48,500 nt of DNA from Glandiceps talaboti (taxonomy: Eukaryota > Hemichordata > Enteropneusta > Spengelidae): NCBI RefSeq assembly GCF_964340395.1, contig NC_135557.1, forward strand, positions 12,426,046-12,474,545. The letters run 5' to 3'. The notes below the pieces were generated by a model that did not search any database, was not told the origin of the DNA, and saw nothing but the letters and a program-made list of their open reading frames with translations. The translations under genes were made by a program, and so were the position numbers. This document shows positions 1 to 10,910 of this stretch, one piece after another (the stretch's first letter is position 1; every line of letters starts with the position of its first letter).

Positions 1-112
1 CAGCCAACCAACAGATCGACGAACCAACCAACCAACCAACCAACCAACCAACCAACCGACCGACCGACCAACAAACAAACAAATCAACCGACCGACCGAC
101 CGACCAACCCAG
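1..112. repeat. AACC/CGAC tetranucleotide repeat
   Basis: Simple repeat of caac/cgac tetranucleotides with interruptions, running from the window edge. No coding potential. Confidence 0.9.
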
Positions 113-162
113 GCACATTGAAGTTCAAAATGCAAATGTAGGCTACCTGTACATTTATATCA

Positions 163-280
163 ATCTGATTAAATTAAAATCTGATGTGGTGAATACGGCT
201 CGAATTATTTATTTACCTCTGTTTCATTCGTTTATTGTCAGTTTTGTTATGGGAGTGAACGCCGCCTTCCGACATCATAC
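163..280 (+). mobile_element. Half copy of the MITE seen complete at 10,236-10,438
   Basis: Contains the same terminal arm (aatctgatta followed by aaatctgatgtggtgaa) and the same continuation (tatttacctctgtttcatt) as the left arm of the 10.2 kb MITE. It then runs into gttatgggagtgaacgccgcc, which matches the reverse complement of the middle of that MITE. The second terminal arm is missing, so this is a truncated or rearranged relative. The stretch 281-649 shows nothing recognisable. Confidence 0.6.
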
Positions 281-649
281 CCTGCACAAAAGAGAGTCTC
301 GTTCAAATCTCGTGGTTTTAAGTAGCCAATCAGAACGAACATAACATTTTGGAGACATCAATGTTTGCCATCCGTCTGTAGCTGAGTTCTATCAAACGAT
401 CACATTGGTTCAATTTCAAGGACAAAGGATACTACACTGTACCGATCTCACATTTTATCGAATTATGGTTAAAAGTAGTTGTATACAATATCAGTAATGA
501 TTTCCAACAAATGTGTCAATAGATTTATTATGCCAGCGTTCATTGTTATCGACTTTTGACTGTTCTCAGAGTTTTCTTATGTGTCAATTTGTGTTCAAAG
601 ATGAACACAGCAAAACTAGTGCTGTAATATATATATCATTCTGTTCCAG

Positions 650-702
650 GGTAATGCTGATGACGCAATGTGTGGATTTCTTGACCACAAGTCTGAAAAC
701 AG
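650..702 (+). CDS. Adhesion GPCR exon: first part of GPS motif
   Basis: Acceptor ctgttccag before 650, donor gtaacc after 702. Reads GNADDAMCGFLDHKSEN and leaves two bases (AG), which join the T of the next exon to make serine. The C-x-F-x-D pattern is the first conserved cysteine block of a GPS. Confidence 0.8.
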
Positions 703-3700
703 GTAACCATGGTGACACGGTAACAATTTGATGTTTCAATTGGGATAAACAAACTGTCAAGTGGCGTTGATTATATACCGTATTAATGAAGTTAATGCAA
801 ATATTCAATTCTATTATAATTATAATGACGTCACTCCGCGCATTAGCAGTGACGTTCATGTGCTCTTTCTAGTGTCTGATATTTGTAGCAGGTTTAGGTG
901 AAATTGAGTTATTATTGTTCATGTTCAACTTCATATTAAAAAACTTGTCGTTGTGCCCTATAAATAAAGTGGACTTCTTGAATTTCTCTATCGCAGTGCT
1001 TGGAGTACAGAAGGCTGTGAAACCATGCACAACGTAGAGGGCGCCATCAGCTGCCAGTGCAATCATCTGACTAACTTCGCACTATTAGTGCAAATTATTG
1101 ACTTCGAGGTGAGTTTAATTAAAAAAAAATCAAAATTACAAAAAAAACCCACAAATAACAAAAGAAACAAAACAAATCCAATCATAACAAAGACACCATC
1201 ATCCACGTGCGAAAATATCCCACTTAAAGGCTTAGCAGTCATGTAAAATGCATATGACATTACATTTCACATTTGCAAAATTCTTACTGGCATGTTTATT
1301 CTTCCTCTAAAGGTCAACCAAGGTCATTCGCAAGCATTATCGATTATTAGTCAAGTTGGATGTGCTATATCCATAACTTGCCTGCTGATAACCTTTGTTA
1401 CCATGGCAATGTTAAGGTATATTTTCATCTTTAAACTCGTTGTCTTAGAATATCTTTGCATACAAGATCATTTGATAAATGATAAACAAACTGTTAATTA
1501 TAGCACCTATTTTCAGAACTAAATGGCACATGATGAACTGTACATAATCTACTACCAAATGAGAGTGACTATAGAGTTTCATTAGGCGGCATGATGTTGT
1601 GTACATCTCACACATTCTTTTTTTTTTGTTAGAAGTACACAGACAAATACAGGCACAGATAGCGTGCATGCACATGAAATGTGACATTTTATCTCATTGT
1701 GTACACAAATAAATGTTTGAATCTCCATTGTTTCATCCGACAGGGGTGTCGATTTGTGTTCACAGAGAGATACAATGTATCATGTTGTATGCTTGATGCT
1801 ATTATTGCCCGTGTTTTGTTTTATGCTATTTGTAACAAAAACGTTGTGAGACGTAAAAATAATTAACCACACTGTTTGAAACTCTACAGTCACTCTGTCT
1901 TGGTAGTAACTACTGTGTGAGCATACATTTTGGAAAGAAGGCTAACTCTATATTCCATCATATTATATTATAATATTTTCTTAAAAATGAATAGCGAATA
2001 ACTCTTTAATGTCTACCAATAATATTGCGAATTGATAAAAAGGACGGTTTATGATATGCATTGCTTTCCCAGTGTAATATTCCCATAAAAAACGTACCAT
2101 GCCTGTAAATCAAACGGCTAAAACGTCATAAACATAGATTTTTTAATTAAAAAATCATCTTTACTATTCGTATTTGAAAACACAAATTAAACAATGGACA
2201 CCAAGTCAATGTCCTGGTAACATAATAATGGTAAAAATTGGGAAAATGTTAAAAGTTTCTGAAGTGCTTCGTAAACAAACTGTGTAAACACGAGTAATTA
2301 CTGTTTGTATTCGTGAATGTCGCTTCACCATATGTTGAAACATATCCATGCATAGATAGTTTGAATAATTAGCATTTCTGCACTTTGAGTTACAAACACG
2401 AACGTGTTCTTTGTTTAATTTTTCGCTTTTTTTTTCAATTAGAAAAAACCGGTAGGAAACTTGTTGTAATGATTATAAATACCGTGACGTGTATGTGAAG
2501 TGTTTGCCTCTTCCATTGGTAATAACGTGCACGTGTTATATCTTACCTCAGATTACGGTCAGATCGTGCGGTCATATTAATGAACCTGGTAGCTGCATTG
2601 ACTCTTGCCCAGCTATTCTTCCTAGCTGGTTCAGCTGCAACACACAATGTGGTAAGAATCTGTGTCCTTATACAGTCTTGCAGAAATGCGATACACAACT
2701 GTTAGTTAGCAAGATGGGATTCACACCATGAGCCTGCAGTTTTAAAAGTCCAAATTCAACAGTGAAACTGGTCGTAATGTTGTAGTCTGATTGTTATAGT
2801 GCATGTTGTAGGTTGTGTACATGCACACAATTAGTAAGCAATATAAAATATTTCATATTTGAAAAAAGGGATATGACAAAAATATAATATGCGTCTGAAT
2901 ACAGACTGTGAATCCTCTGTACGTTTACAGACTTACAGCTATTCTGATAAGTAAAACATATTGTACAGGTTAAAAGTCAATATATATACATAGGTTTTAT
3001 TTGCGTTTCACGGCCACCGGCCCAAATGCAAAGGTGGATGCATCCGAAAAAAAAAGTAAAAAAAAAAAAAAGTGGTATTAACAAAAACAGTTGAAAAGAT
3101 AAATACAATTTGAAAGACTCTGAAAATACAATCGCTCTGAGAGAACTTCACTGGAAATCGATATATACAATCAAATGATAGTGGAAGCAATCATGTCAAA
3201 CACACCTTATCTCTAAGTCTGATTGCTTTATGAACAAAATTGCAGAGTTTAAGCAAAATATTTGAATCGGTTGATCTCATAATCTTAGTAAACTTAAAGA
3301 AATTTGGTTCTAAAAACATATCACATGGCAAGTATTGGATTCTTAAATTATTATAAAGTGGGCATATTACGAGAAAATGGTATTCGTCCTCTACCAAATT
3401 TGTGTTACAGATTTTGCAAAATCTTTCTGTTGGAGGGATGTTGCGTCTTCTCCCGTTTTCTATTTCAAGAGGAAGTACTGATAATCGTAAACATGCAAGT
3501 GCCCGGATAGCTTGTCGGTTACAGTTAAGATAAAGATATTTTTCAGATTGCAGTAGATTCTTGAAGTGAATATATGTGCGAAGTTTGGGTTTCAATCCCA
3601 AGTTTCCTTTCCATTGTTGTTTAAGTACGTCTTTAACTCTGAGTTCAAAAGTGGAAAGAAAAAGTTGTTTGTCACCAACTTCCTGGGCAATCCAGGCAAA

Positions 3701-5706
3701 ACCAAAACCAAAAGAATATAAAATTTTCTTAACCGAGGTGGCCCATGTATTTCTGCCCATGTTGTCTAGATTACAGAGCATTAAATAAGCTTGCCTTGGA
3801 ATTCTGTGTGCGGGCATCTCTAGTAGATTCAGCCAGAATTTGATACAGCGCTTTAAAGTGAAATAATAAATTGGCAGACGACCACATTCAATATATATAT
3901 ATATACATGTATATATAATTGATTGGATGTAGATAAAACCACATAAAAGAGCTCAATACGGGTTCAAATTTTCAAAACCTGTAAGGGAAGGTCATTTTCT
4001 TTGTCAGGGGTGGATAGAACGATATACCCTTGACACGTCCCCTTCGTGAAACCAACTATTGTTTTTTTTTTACCTATTTGCAGGTAAAATTCAGGCTATT
4101 CTTAACATTTTAGGCAATTACCTGACAGTTATTTTATAAGTTTAATTCATGTTTTGACAGTATTTACAAGACATCGAATAACATGGTAACACGTATACAT
4201 ATGTTGAAGAAACAAGCAACTATCTGAACATAACGCTATATGTAAACAAATAGTATAGAAATACTCAAATTGAAAATGCGACGAGCCTTACCGGTTCCCC
4301 GCCTCAACCTTGTTGAAAAGAACACCCCTAATCAGTCCCTAACATTGACGCTGGTTGTTAACGAGCTTGATTCCTTAACTTGACTTTAATATCTCCACAG
4401 ATAGTATGTCGTGTAATTGCAGTAACGCTACACTACCTCTTCTTGGCCTCGTTCTTTTGGATGTTAGCCGAGGGAATCCAGCTTTACTTTAAAGTCAGAA
4501 ATGTCTTCTCTTCGTCCTACAATCTACTGCCCTACCTGGCTGTACTTGGCTGGGTTGTACCGATCATTATTGTCATTGTCTCTGCCAGTCTGAGATTTGA
4601 TCACTATGGCACAGACAACATGTAAGTATCCACTAACCTCTAGCCTATTTACTAAGACACACCACAGGAATTCAACATTTTCTGCAACAAGGGTCTGACA
4701 GACCAGGTAGAGCCATGACCAACAGGTCTGTGCAGGCTTGGTCTGCCAGGTCAATGACAAACCCGTCCAATCGGCTGTGGCAGGCCCATTTTATCAGAGC
4801 TATGTTTCAGCAGGGCTCCAACAGTCCTGTTCCATCAGGGCTATGGAAGGCTTCTTGTTTCATTAGGTCTATGGCAGGCCTTGTCCTTCAAGCTGTGGCA
4901 GATCTGTGTCTTCAGAGCTGTGGCAGGCATGTTCCTTCAAGGCTGTGACAGGCCCGTTGCATGTCTTTGACAGGTCAATCTAGTCACAGGCGTGTGGATT
5001 TCTAACTGTCTAGACTAATAACATATGAAAAAGTTGTTACGTTAATGCCTAAAGTAAAGGTTTTCTTATGAGTAGTATAATTAAACTACACATATTTCGT
5101 TGGATTTCAGATTTTGAAGGGAAAAAGCACAATATCGTGCTAAATATATGGCCATTATTTATTCTTTTCCTGCCAATTAGATCATCGTGACCACATGTAA
5201 AACTTTACTTCAATTAAAGTATGAGGAAAGTTATCAATTAATAGCCGGCTAATATTGTGGATAACATCCAAACTTTTTGTAGAGAGCATTATTTCATTAT
5301 TGTATTGTTATGTGATGAAAAATACATTAACTAACTAACTTTTGATCTTTTTGGATATTTTTTTATTTTTATCTTAATAGTTGCTGGCTGTCAACTAATG
5401 ATGGCGTCATTTATGCATTTGTTGGACCCGTTCTCTTCATTACAATGGTAAGTATTTAATGATTATCACTTATGATTATCACAACACTGACGATTATATG
5501 AGGAATATGTTGGTGATAACAATGACGATGTTGTTGATGATGGTAGTGACGACAACAACAACAACAACAACAACAACAGCAACAAAAGCAACGACAATGA
5601 TGATGACGCCAATGATGATTTTGATGACGAGACGATGATGACGACACCAATGATGATAATGATGGTGACGATGATGACTCCAATTATGATGATGATGATG
5701 ATGATT

Positions 5707-5744
<38 letters not shown>

Positions 5745-8198
5745 AATGATGATGATGACGACGACGATGACGACTCCAATGATGATCATGATGACGACGA
5801 CAACGACGATGCCGAAGACGACGCCACTGATGGTGATGATGATGATGATGATGAATCAAACGTTGATCAAGTTACAATAGTTTGTATCAAATTTGTAGGT
5901 CAACTTACTGGTTCTTGTATTGGTAATGAAAGCATTTTTTACGGTCCGTGTGAATGCCAAGAAAACAGAAACGCAAAAAATCAAGTGAGTAAATTGGGTC
6001 AATCGCTTCGGTTACTTTTTTAAAATAACGTAATTAGAATTACAGGGTGAGAGCCATAATAGTTGTCATCCTACAAAAACAATTTTACTTTTTAGTGGAT
6101 GTTTTGTACACCTAAATACAAATGATGTTTTAAAAAAATCGAATTGAGAAATGGAAGAACTTTCTTTGTAGTAAATGCATGACGCTCAAATAAAGTAAAT
6201 GGTCAACAAAAGAACTATTTTTTCATCACTACATTCTGGCTTTGCATTCATAGCACCACATACTACTACATACTGATAAAAGATACGCCCCCAAAGCTCC
6301 AGAGGAAACGCGATTGTCATGTGACTTATATCGTATATGCTTCCCTCTTGATTTCATTATAGGGCGGGGCTTCGTGCAAGTCTGGTATTAGTACCGTTGC
6401 TAGGATTGACGTGGTTGATTGGTCTGTTTGCTGTCAATCAAGCCACACTTGTATTCCAGTATGTATTTGCTATTCTTAATTCCCTCCAGGTACGTATTAT
6501 CTATACTCTGATAACATCACGTGACTCTACAAGGAGACTTCGACGTGATTTCATTTTGTCACGTTGTACCGCAACATTGATTAATCTTTTGCAATTTGTT
6601 GGGTTACAAACAAGGGCTTGACACATGTTGTTTCACATTGATTTTTCGAGTAGAAAGCCATGATAAAATTGTTTCGTGAATTAAAAATCACAAATAAATA
6701 CCAAATCGTCATTCATATGGCTCCTTTAACATGTTAATAACGTTATATCACCGGTCTATTAAAAGTGAAGGTATCCTATATTGACCTCCAACCTTCGTTC
6801 TTCACTGATTTTGTTTTTTATTTCTTACAGGGTTTATTTATCTTTCTGTTCCACTGTGCATTGAACGACGAGGTAAGTTATGATATATAATGTACCCTTA
6901 TCGAGGATATTGTGAGGTAATGCCATTACCATGGCAACACCTGAAAAATCACTGTAAATCACACTATTCCTACAAGTTAAAACAATTGAACTATAAAATC
7001 TAGAACGACTGCTATTTATTTAGTAATTACAAACATTGTGTTGTCATCAATACTTTTCTCAATGTTTAAAAAAATGTTTATGTAGTAAGTTAGTGTACAT
7101 TGTGTACTATACTTGGAATGATGGGATAGTCAATGTTATGATACACACCTGGAAATGACTTTTCACTATGTCATACTTGCTGTCAGCTATTGTCAACGAA
7201 TACGAAAATTATATTGGTAATATCGATTCATTTGGTGATGTGATTACTTTTTAGATAAATCCACGTACCAGCATTAAAACGTGAAACCGAACTACACATG
7301 TCTGTCTAATTCATTGTCACGTGACAACAAACAACCGATGATTGTCTAATATATTACCACCTGACACCAAGCTACAAGTGTCTGAATAATCCATTATTAT
7401 GTGACTCCGAACAACCTATAGCTGTCTAATAAATTGTCACCTGACACAAAGTAGCCAATGGCTGTGTAGGTCATTATCACATTGGTTTATGTAGATATGC
7501 AATTACAATGAAAATCATGAGACCTGAAACAAAATGTCGCCTCGTTGTGGCTGAACAAAGATGATTTTATGGTCTGGCGCGACCAAACTCTTACCAGCAT
7601 TGCGTCTGGCGCCACGTAATGCAACACTATGACACTTTCTTTGTGCTTACAATGAGCTACCATTATCGCTTCAATGTACAAAGGACAACATCTAGGTAAA
7701 TCGAATGTTGGCGCGTTCATACCGATATTTTTGAGACAGTCAATTGACTAAATATTGATATTGTACTTCACTTCTTGTAATACCAGACGATAAAATGTGG
7801 AAAGGTGACTTAGCTTTTTTGTTTTGTTTAGCCAGATATAACATAACATGGCAACGTCACTGGGGTATTTGTCTGGACAGACGATAAAACGTTGTAATGC
7901 GTGATCAGATTGTTGTCAAAACGCGCGACGGTTTGTTTCAGGTTTCGTGATTTTCGTTGTAGCTTCACACATATGCTGCGTTATGTCAATTTCTATTATT
8001 ATGTTCCTTCTATGTTTCTTTAATTTCAATATAACTTGTTCGCCCATTTAGGTCCGAAATAGTTGTCAACGTCGTTGGGGGCGCAGTTTATTATCAACGT
8101 CAACAAAGAGCGTGGTGTCCTCAGCGTGGACAAATGACCAAAGCAAGACCAAAAAGACGATGGCATCACGGCTTAGCTCACCTAGTGTAAGTGACTAA
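650..8198 (+). CDS. Adhesion G protein-coupled receptor, 3' half (GPS motif, seven TM helices, C-tail)
   Basis: Ten exons can be joined with consistent phases: 650-702, 997-1108, 1313-1416, 2552-2651, 4401-4621, 5381-5447, 5899-5984, 6363-6489, 6831-6872 and 8052-8198. Together they give 352 residues plus a stop. All have GT donors and AG acceptors. The product is a family B2 (adhesion) receptor: a GPS motif with two conserved tryptophan/cysteine blocks ending in CNHLTNFALL, then TM1-TM7. It includes the family hallmarks HYLFLASFFWMLAEG in TM3, GWVVP in TM4, CWL in extracellular loop 2, GLTWLIG in TM6 and FHCALNDE after TM7. The N-terminal GAIN and ligand-binding exons must lie before the window, because the first exon starts at a codon boundary without a start codon. 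The ligand and subfamily cannot be told from this half. The introns hold repeats, including an antisense LINE fragment. Confidence 0.93.
997..1108 (+). CDS. Adhesion GPCR exon: GPS cleavage site and Stachel
   Basis: Acceptor tatcgcag, donor gtgagt. Encodes AWSTEGCET, then ISCQCNHLTNFALLVQ. The H-L-T triad (1064-1072) is the autoproteolysis site and TNFALLV is the tethered-agonist start. All four GPS cysteines expected across the two exons are present. Confidence 0.93.
1313..1416 (+). CDS. Adhesion GPCR exon: TM1
   Basis: Follows the GPS exon in phase 0. Encodes QALSIISQVGCAISITCLL and continues into ITFVTMAMLR, a typical family B TM1. Ends in phase 2 before gtatat. Confidence 0.92.
2552..2651 (+). 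CDS. Adhesion GPCR exon: TM2
   Basis: Acceptor cttacctcag, donor gtaaga. One base completes an arginine codon, then LRSDRAVILMNLVAALTLAQ and LFFLAGSAATHNV, matching the TM2 consensus with the ATHN end. This frame is not started by a methionine. Confidence 0.92.
2985..3895 (-). pseudogene. 5'-truncated LINE: C-terminal end of an ORF2-like protein
   Basis: The coding relic runs from about 3890 down to a stop at 3191. The 208 residues from the first methionine contain a cysteine/histidine block, CKICNTNLVEDEYHFLVICP, followed by LYNNLR. This block is common at the C-terminus of non-LTR retrotransposon polyproteins of invertebrates. The frame is open upstream of that methionine (reading ECGRLPIYYFTLKRCIKFW). 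No RT catalytic motifs remain, so the copy is heavily 5'-truncated. Downstream of the stop are T/A-rich tracts and an AATAAA near 2995. The fragment is antisense in the receptor intron between the TM2 and TM3-TM4 exons. Clade not assigned. Confidence 0.72.
4401..4621 (+). CDS. Adhesion GPCR exon: TM3-TM4
   Basis: Acceptor atctccacag, donor gtaagt. Begins IVCRVIAVTLHYLFLASFFW (TM3), then the MLAEGIQLY end of TM3 and the LAVLGWVVPIIIVIVSASL helix (TM4). This is the most diagnostic receptor exon in the window. Confidence 0.95.
4690..4965. repeat. Degenerate ~25-bp minisatellite in receptor intron
   Basis: About nine or ten diverged units of the form ctgtggcaggc...ttccttcaagg. The last few units are regular at about 25 bp; earlier ones vary in length. 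No coding meaning is evident. Confidence 0.7.
5381..5447 (+). CDS. Adhesion GPCR exon: extracellular loop 2 and start of TM5
   Basis: Acceptor atcttaatag, donor gtaagt. Phase 2 to phase 0. Encodes CWLSTNDGVIYAFVGPVLF. The CW pair carries the loop cysteine that bonds to TM3 in this family. Confidence 0.93.
5519..5856. repeat. GAT/GAC trinucleotide microsatellite
   Basis: About 340 bp of gat/gac/aac triplets, ending 43 bp before the TM5 exon of the receptor. It makes low-complexity open frames on both strands (poly-Met, poly-Asp, poly-His, poly-Ile), which I do not call genes. Confidence 0.95.
5899..5984 (+). CDS. Adhesion GPCR exon: TM5 end and loop 3
   Basis: Acceptor atttgtag, donor gtgagt. 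Encodes VNLLVLVLVMKAFFTVRVNA followed by a lysine-rich intracellular loop. It lies 45 bp downstream of the long GAT repeat. Confidence 0.9.
6363..6489 (+). CDS. Adhesion GPCR exon: TM6-TM7 start
   Basis: Acceptor tttcattatag, donor gtacgt. Encodes GLRASLVLVPLLGLTWLIGL and then YVFAILNSLQ. An open frame runs past the donor to 6621, but the gtacgt donor and the next in-phase exon show that the extension is intronic. Confidence 0.94.
6831..6872 (+). CDS. Adhesion GPCR exon: 42-nt TM7 micro-exon
   Basis: Acceptor tttcttacag, donor gtaagt. Encodes exactly GLFIFLFHCALNDE. A 42-nt exon at this point is characteristic of the adhesion receptor gene structure. Confidence 0.95.
7508..7957 (+). mobile_element. 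MITE, ~450 bp, copy 1 of a two-copy family
   Basis: Terminal inverted repeats pair gaaaatcatgagacctgaaa at the left with gtttcaggtttcgtgatttt at the right. The interior shares acactttctttgtg, gagctaccattatc and tttttgagacagtcaattga with the element at 27,703-28,139. It lies in the last long receptor intron. No transposase is present and no clear target-site duplication was found. Confidence 0.72.
8052..8198 (+). CDS. Adhesion GPCR terminal exon: cytoplasmic tail
   Basis: Acceptor cgcccatttag. Encodes VRNSCQRRWGRSLLSTSTKS and a serine-rich tail ending SVSD and TAA at 8196-8198. A perfect donor (gtaagt) at 8187 allows an alternative ending of the exon at 8186 and splicing to an exon not seen here. 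A polyadenylation signal only 27 nt after the stop favours the read-through end. Confidence 0.8.
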   Translation, partial: VRNSCQRRWGRSLLSTSTKSVVSSAWTNDQSKTKKTMASRLSSPSVSD

Positions 8199-8224
8199 AG
8201 ATAGTTGGTGCAGGTGATCCGAAA

Positions 8225-8230
8225 AATAAA
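8225..8230 (+). promoter_or_regulatory. Polyadenylation signal AATAAA for the receptor gene
   Basis: AATAAA 27 nt after the receptor stop codon. It would give a very short 3' UTR if used. Confidence 0.45.
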
Positions 8231-8363
8231 ATTGGATAACATATATATTTATATATACATGAGTAAAAAGGGCATGCTGATTACAGTGCACTTATAGCCC
8301 GTTTACAGCGCTGACTGTGACGTGATGGTGAATATTGGAAAAATGTACAGTTAGTACAATGTG

Positions 8364-8370
8364 TGTATAT

Positions 8371-8459
<89 letters not shown>

Positions 8460-8462
8460 ATA
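8364..8462. repeat. TA dinucleotide microsatellite
   Basis: About 95 bp of almost pure (TA)n. Confidence 0.95.
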
Positions 8463-8827
8463 AACACGTGACTAAGCCTCTTTTGCCACACATACTATTT
8501 TGTCGACCTTATTGGTGAAATTAACTCTGGCATATTCGCCTAGCAGAGTATTGCAGCAGCTTCTAATTCATGATATGATATAAATGTTGGACGACTTATC
8601 ACTTTATTTCTAATCAACAAGATGATACTGATTCTTGATTGAATGGTTTCTATATTGACAGCATACTAATAAAGTGGTTCCACTGGAGGTGAACAAAGTA
8701 GATCTGGGAATGAGGATGAACTCACAGAAAGAGTGACGTTTTGCGTAGACAGTTGGCATGGCAACGTATGAATGTTGAAGGCTACATCGATTCCTTTGTA
8801 TGATGTATATATATGGCATTGTCAATT

Positions 8828-9035
8828 ATGGCAGCCTATCAGTGACTGTATGGCAGCCTATCAGTGACTGCATGGCGGCCTGTCAGTGACTGCATGGCGA
8901 CCTGTCAGTGACTGTACAGTGGCCCATCAGTGATTGTATTGTTGCCCATCAGTAACTATGGCGGCCCATCAGTGACTATACAGTGGCCCATCATTGACGT
9001 CTGTATTTTTGCCCATCAGTGACTGTACTGTTGCT
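8828..9035. repeat. 22-bp minisatellite
   Basis: About nine units of the type atggcagcctatcagtgactg, 20-23 bp each, diverging towards the 3' end. It lies in the intergenic region downstream of the receptor. Confidence 0.88.
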
Positions 9036-9471
9036 AGCTATCCCTCGATGATCGGCCACCGTTTTGTTTTAAGTTTCTTTACATTCAGAATCGGTGTGTT
9101 TTGTCCAATCAGAGAGGTGTTTTCTGATGATGTTTAACGTGAATATCGTGACATTTAACGTCCCATACCAGACGTGATATTTGGCATTGAATGTCACAAG
9201 CAGTGATAGATATGGGCATAGGTATATGATAATATACACTTATTGCCTGACTTTGAGGGTATTAGCTGACGTCATTTGCCCAAATGGCTGTTGAGTAGCA
9301 ACTATTTTCTAAGTCTGCAAGTTAATTGCTGCTGCATAACATACTAATGAATAGTATATATTAAACTATATGTATATCTTAACTTTTATTATATGTTTAT
9401 CAATAACATAGATAAGAAAATATTAAACCTAGTAGTATCTACATCAATTCCTCCTTCCTTCCCTCCCTCCA

Positions 9472-9574
<103 letters not shown>

Positions 9575-9779
9575 GTCAATAATGATCAATAATCAATAAA
9601 ATCAAATAATGCTAGCATGTAACACATTACAACGCATGTATGTAGTAAGTCTCATCATGCATTTAACTTGTCATATAGTGTATAACCTCTAACTGGATTT
9701 TTCTGTATGTTTGATTTGATTTCTGTCTCAGAAAGATCATAGAATTAGTGTTCAAGATATTTCTCAAAAACTCTCGGGA

Positions 9780-9995
9780 GATTAAAAGCTCAACACTTGG
9801 AAGGGTAAATAATCCATGACAAATTGCGTCCACACTTTTTGAAACCCCTGGTACTGCATGAGACATAAGCAGTAACACCCTTTTGCTTTGTTGCTTTTCA
9901 ACATTCGATATGTAATAAGAGGGCGCCCTCTCTGGTGAAGTATAAAAAACAAGTGCAGCAAAATGAAATATAGCTATACTTGAATTGTCACTTTG
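9780..9995 (-). repeat. Dispersed repeat, copy A (inverted relative to 23,985-24,180)
   Basis: The reverse complement shares long stretches with 23,985-24,180, including acttcaccagagagggcgc, gaatgttgaaaagcaacaaa, gggtgttactgcttat and ggacgcaatttgtca. Family unknown; no ORF. Confidence 0.75.
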
Positions 9996-10235
9996 TTAAC
10001 ATATCCAAATACAAGTGCCACAAGCCTAATCTCTCCGTCAGAGTGACCAATATTCTAATTTGTTTGTGTGCAGGTTGTATCAAACACAGCCGGTGAACGG
10101 TATTTGAAATTTAAGGGGTTGTATTTTAAAATAACATGAATATGCAGTGTTAAATAAACAATGAAAATGAATGATAGTAATAATGGAACTCAAGAAAAAG
10201 TACATATATATTGGACACTTTGGTATAACCAACCC

Positions 10236-10438
10236 AAATCTGATTAAAATCTGATGTGGTGAAAGCGGCTAGATATCTTTATTTACCTCTATTTCCATTC
10301 TTTTGTATCGTTTGTTTTGTTCCGAGTGGGAAGGCGGCGATCACCCATAACAAAATGAATGAACGACTCGACATGATGGAAGTACAGGTAAATAAAGACA
10401 TTTAGCCATTTTCACCACATCAGATTTTAATCAGATTG
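10236..10438. mobile_element. MITE with ~50-bp inverted arms and 10-bp flanking direct repeat
   Basis: The left arm begins aaatctgattaaaatctgat and the right arm ends with its inverse, cagattttaatcagatt. The arms stay complementary for about 50 bp (to tttatttacct / aggtaaataaa). The direct repeat TAACCAACCC lies on both sides (10,226-10,235 and 10,439-10,448). A 9-10 bp duplication with long arms suggests a Mutator-like origin, which is an inference. Confidence 0.8.
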
Positions 10439-10495
10439 TAACCAACCCTAATTGAGATACGTAATGGCAAACAGCGTTATGTTGTTCAGATGCTA

Positions 10496-10501
10496 TTTAT
10501 T
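10496..10501 (-). promoter_or_regulatory. Polyadenylation signal AATAAA for the sulfotransferase gene
   Basis: AATAAA on the - strand, about 45 nt after the stop codon of the sulfotransferase-like gene. Confidence 0.6.
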
Positions 10502-10545
10502 CCAATATTTCTTGTTGATTGAAATGAACACAAAATGAACACATC

Positions 10546-10910
10546 TTAAGATATTTTGGATGGATGACGTATACGACTATGACCATGTTCTTTCAGAATT
10601 TGGTTTGTCTTTTGGATGTAATCATCGATTAGTTCACGTAAACGAGTCGTGAAGGGATCAAACCTAGTCCCTGGATGATTGATGGCTGGTTTCCGGTGGT
10701 AATAGCCTTCTGTGTTCTCCTTAACGCACTGACGCCTTTCTGCTGTAAAGGTAACGTTGACAAATGACATCATACGGTCGACATTGGACATCGTATCCTT
10801 CTTCAAGTCCTCGTAGTAAACCACTAAAATAGGCCCCCTTTTACCAGTGAGCCAACATTTGGTTAACCAATGCCAGCATCGAATCCCTTTGGCGACAAAG
10901 ATTTCCCATT
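10546..10910 (-). CDS. Sulfotransferase-like gene, exon 4 (C-terminus)
   Basis: Acceptor atcgtttcag. Encodes [20 protein letters not shown], then [20 protein letters not shown] and ends HPSKIS stop. The exon runs upstream of the first methionine, starting at 10,910. Confidence 0.94.

Noticed and set aside
560-640. Possible extra receptor exon (QFVFKDEHSK) before the GPS
   Set aside because: It resembles a GAIN strand and follows an AG, but it has no usable donor before the acceptor of the 650-702 exon.
5456-5880. Poly-Met, poly-His and poly-Ile frames
   Set aside because: They are GAT repeat artefacts inside a receptor intron.
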